Below, piece after piece: positions 60,401-64,000 of a DNA stretch of 64,000 nucleotides (position 1 is the first letter of the stretch; every line of letters starts with the position of its first letter). A program made the translations under genes and the position numbers. Where the stretch lies: NCBI GenBank assembly GCA_035048485.1, contig CM068587.1, positions 49,808,496-49,872,495 of the forward strand, written 5' to 3'. The stretch is from Pteria penguin (Eukaryota > Mollusca > Bivalvia > Pterioida > Pteriidae). The notes under the pieces are model-generated. The model ran no database searches, was not told the origin of the DNA, and was given only the letters and a program-made list of their open reading frames with translations.

Positions 60401-60659
60401 GGAATTAAGAGTCTCTGAAAGTCTGCTTTTGGTTCTATAACTTTTTACTTCTTTGGAATTAAGAGTCTCTGAAAGTCTGCTTTTGGTTCTATAACTTTTT
60501 ACTTCTTTGGAATTAAGAGTCTCTGAAAGTCTGCTTTTGGTTCTATAACTTTTTACTTCTTTGGAATTAAGAGTCTCTGAAAGTCTGCTTTTGGTTCTAT
60601 AACTTTTTACTTCTTTGGAATTAAGAGTCTCTGAAAGTCTGCTTTTGGTTCTATAACTT
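60401..60659. repeat. 54-bp minisatellite, 4.8 nearly identical units
   Basis: The unit GGAATTAAGAGTCTCTGAAA to TTTTTACTTCTTT is repeated with essentially no change. Since 54 is divisible by 3, the minus strand shows an 18-residue repeat (SYRTKSRLSETLNSKEVK). Near-perfect identity suggests recent expansion. Confidence 0.95.
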
Positions 60660-63600
60660 ATTAGAAGAGTATTCATATGTGTCTTTGTGCAGCTGACTAA
60701 GATACATTACTATGCACCCAGTATGACAAAGACGTCACGTGACATAAATTAGGTGCTACATTCTTGGGATCAAAAAGTCTCTCCAATGCTAGTTATGGAT
60801 TTGAAAACATACAACGTACGCATAGAGTACTTTTGCGCGGCTAAATTATGAATACTATTCATGCAGTATGACACTGACGTCACGTGATAATTGAGCGGTA
60901 ACGGTTGTCAGTTGAATGCAGATGTAAAGGATCAAACTGCGAAGCTGCCTTAATGCTGCGATAACTCGGAGATTCAATGTAAATACAAGTCATTTCACCC
61001 AAATTCCAGCCTGTGTTTTCCCCTGAAGCGACTTGGCTCTTCTCGAGAACATGACGCGAACACTCTCTTTTACCATGTCCTTATTGATTCTATACAGCTT
61101 CACACATGCCCGATCTAGGCTTGGAAACCGTTTACTTTGTGCATAAACTAAGTAGAAAATTGGATAGTCGAGGGAAATAAAACAGTTCACTGATAATTGA
61201 ACAGTGTATCGTGTATAAAAATTCAACGGTTTATTTTCTTAAAACCCTCGTAAAATTATGATTACGTAATGGAATAAAGAGAATAGATTGCCAGATAGCA
61301 TTATCTGAAGTATGTTTGACTCGATGGGTGGTGCAAGCTCGACGAATATGGTAGACCATGTCTGCTTTGATAGCATAATAAATACTCGTATTCTGTGATA
61401 GATTAGCAGGGATACCCTGTAGTTGAACTTTGTACTTGGGAGGTTTATATCGGGATCGCATAAATATCGAAATGAGGTGTATTGTTTTCGGTCACTAATG
61501 GTTTATGTGTTTCGGTAAATATAAATAGTCATCCTAATTTAATGCATGTTATTCCAACAGTAATATAAAAATATTACGGTGGCTGACACTGTATCATAGT
61601 AAATGATATAAATACAACTGATGCCAAACAAGCTTATAAGCACAGGGATCTATTGCAACTCGTTTAGAACACACTGAAACTTCTTGAAATTCACTGAAGC
61701 CTGTCAAATGTGCGACAACAACTGATAGCATACATTGGTTCGCACATTATCAAGTACTGAGGTCTTATTCACAAAGAAACTTAAGTCTAAGTCTAAGAAC
61801 TGATACCTAAAATACCTCGTGTCATTATTCTAAGAATCTGTCGAAAGTTTGTCTATGAATAGCTTATCAGAATTTGAGATATACTGTTTACAGAAACTTT
61901 TTATTAATTCTTAGAATTAAGACACATGCTACCACACAGGCCTCAATTCTCAGACTTTTTCTTTGTGAATAAGGCCCCAGGTCTGTATTTCTTATTAAGT
62001 ACATTTGTAATGTATAGCCACTGGCAATCCTGTTATTTCTGCGGTTTTCTGAAGTATCAGTCTTAGCTTCGGAGTGGGTCCTTGTGACGTTATCTCCATA
62101 TCGGTCAACAAAGCTGATTCCCACTGGAGTATCTATACTACTACAAGCCGTCATATACGTGTAGAGTGGCTCACTCATGTGACAATAATCAGACTTCGTT
62201 TACCAAATAAAGATAGCGCGGTCTTCGATCTCTTTCCTCTCATTTTGTGTTTTGTTTTACGACAAAACAAAGCCTCTACTTCGTATGGATAATGCTGGTA
62301 CCGGTGATGGACAAAATGAAGATATCAGATGACCTTGAGAATAAAACTGACCGTCATTTAGTGCAGTCTATGCTAGAACTCCCTGTTCTAATAAAGGCAT
62401 AATCTATATTCTTTTGGGTAATCGGAGCTGAGCATATGATTTGTGCTCACTTTTATGTAAAACCAGAAAGTTGGAATTGGACTCTCCTCCTTCCAATCCT
62501 TTGCAATCTATAATCGCTACTACAACAAAGAAAATCAAAAAGCGCAGACGGATCTGGTTTTGATAAAATTCAAACCCGCAAAGTGAAACAGCACTGTAGT
62601 CATGATTTTTTTGTTATTTGCTGTTGCCAATGACGTTTTCATTTAGGGGAAGAAAAAGGGAGAGGTTTAATGACTGAAATCTATGATGAAGCCTGTAAGT
62701 CCACTGTCGCCCTCTATAGGTTTTGTTCGTTATGATATTCGAAAAAAAAGTTTATTTTGCATTTTGGGGATTTCTACTCACTTTATTGTTATCTAATACT
62801 TCTACTCATTCAGTGTGTACTTTTTTAAAATCGTACCTAACCCGTCGTTGGTCAAGTAGGCCTACGTGACTATCGATTTTATGAAATAAGTGGCTTTAAG
62901 TTTACCAGTTCAAGCTAAAGCACTGTTTTATCTGAGTCAACATCTGCCACATCCTGGTTTACAACGCTACGTCACGAACCATCATAAACATAACGATAAA
63001 ACATCGTGTTAAAAACAACGGTCTAGGAACACCACTGTCCCATGCAAAGGTAGTTAATCAAATGTGCGAAAACGGACAGATGGACGTGCAGAAGATGGAT
63101 AAAGTAATCCATTAGTGTTGTATCTGTGAAATGGAATCAAAGATAATGGTAAGTCGGAGATCACAAAGAGAAGTTTAACCCAACCACTGTTAGCAAGTTA
63201 ACCCGGTCACCGACCAGTAAGTCGACTAAGCTACTGAGAAACAAGTCAACCAATACTATGTAACAATCGTATCACCCATTTGCAATCTAAATTGTACACC
63301 CACATCCAATTTGTTAACATTCGTCAGAAGAGTCCAATTCTCAGAATTAATCTGAGAATGAACTCTGCTGCGAGGCCAGTTGAAGTTCGTTGAAAATCGA
63401 TGTATAGCTATCGGGTTGTAGAAAGAATATCCGTGGTATGTCATAAAAGGAGCTTGCAAAGTTTACCAGATGACGGAATGTACAATGTAACACTTAAATG
63501 TTGGGGATCACTGATTGATGATTGATTAATCATAAACGGCATATGATGGTTTCACCAATATCATATGTTGGCAAAAAATGAACCGCCTGGGTCTGTTGGA

Positions 63601-64000
63601 CTCAAGTACATACGAAAACGGTATATTTTGGACTGCTGAATTAATATAAAAAATTTTGCATCAGTACTCTAAAAATAAATGCAGTTTTCGCAAAAACTGG
63701 AAAATTACACAAACCTCGGCAGAAATTTTGTCCTCTCAACAAATATCTACTTTTAATGTGTTGTCAGATATTTGCGACGTGTCACGAGTTCTTCTGTAAA
63801 ACGGGTACCTGCTTCATTTACGTAGCAAACGATAGTAGTCGGAAAAAAAGGTGGAAAGGTTTAATCGCATACCTGGACACTTTAAAGACTCAAATGCCAT
63901 GTTAGAGTCAAGGTTATGACAAAAGCGAAGTGAAGAAATTCATTCTTCAATTATTATTATAAAGAGGATTAAAGTTGACGCATTACATAACGGAATTTTG

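Larger units (their letters stand above)
56631..64000 (-). other. Upstream ERR intron, truncated by the window edge
   Basis: I searched the minus strand for a first zinc-finger exon (CEACKAFF-like coding) and saw none. The stretch has a SINE A copy, a SINE B fragment (56925-57000) and a 54-bp minisatellite. A 112-codon ORF at 58943-59281 (+) is somewhat more GC-rich than its surroundings but has no recognisable family. Confidence 0.5.

Noticed and set aside
60335..60676. 113-codon minus-strand ORF with five 18-residue repeats
   Set aside because: It follows from a 54-bp minisatellite whose length is divisible by 3; there is no other coding evidence.

Overview
The window looks like a piece of a bivalve mollusc nuclear genome. 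It is AT-rich, has small exons separated by repeat-filled introns, and carries many tRNA-derived SINEs, foldback elements and minisatellites. It also carries a dispersed repeat with a GCTCACCTGAG / CTCAGGTGAGC terminal motif that I associate with bivalve genomes. The phylum call is inference; the species cannot be named from sequence alone.

Four protein-coding genes can be reconstructed exon by exon, and every splice junction listed keeps frame by my count. (1) Minus strand, 6543-19329: an 11-exon gene for a 588-residue protein with a charged, basic N-terminal half and a C-terminal six-repeat kelch beta-propeller. (2) Plus strand, 22425-29056: a selenoprotein W gene (SelW-a). (3) Plus strand, 32748-36313: a second, tandem selenoprotein W gene (SelW-b). 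(4) Minus strand, 45052-56630: the 3' part of an estrogen-related receptor gene (ERR, NR3B family). Its second zinc-finger exon and full ligand-binding domain are here; the first zinc finger and N-terminus lie beyond the right edge.

The main discovery candidate is SelW-a. Both SelW genes have the same five coding exons with identical phases, a 3'UTR intron, and a SECIS-like stem-loop in the last exon. SelW-b encodes the usual CxxU redox motif, with Cys split as TG|T across intron 1. In SelW-a the same split codon is TG|A, followed by GGA GCA TGA, so the spliced message would encode UxxU, a potential diselenide motif, from two UGA codons in one small thioredoxin-like protein. A conventional gene finder would stop at the first UGA and miss both genes.

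Layout: 1-5420 dispersed and tandem repeats; 5421-6542 3' flank of the kelch gene; 6543-19329 kelch gene with an hAT-type MITE, SINEs, a 77-bp minisatellite and a foldback element in its introns; 19330-22424 intergenic with SINEs; 22425-30190 SelW-a; 30191-32747 intergenic with a MITE nested in a SINE; 32748-about 37090 SelW-b; about 37090-45051 intergenic and ERR 3' flank, including a strikingly T-rich tract; 45052-56630 ERR; 56631-64000 upstream ERR intron. The genes do not form a pathway. The two SelW genes are a tandem duplicate pair, and the kelch and ERR genes are neighbours without obvious functional linkage.
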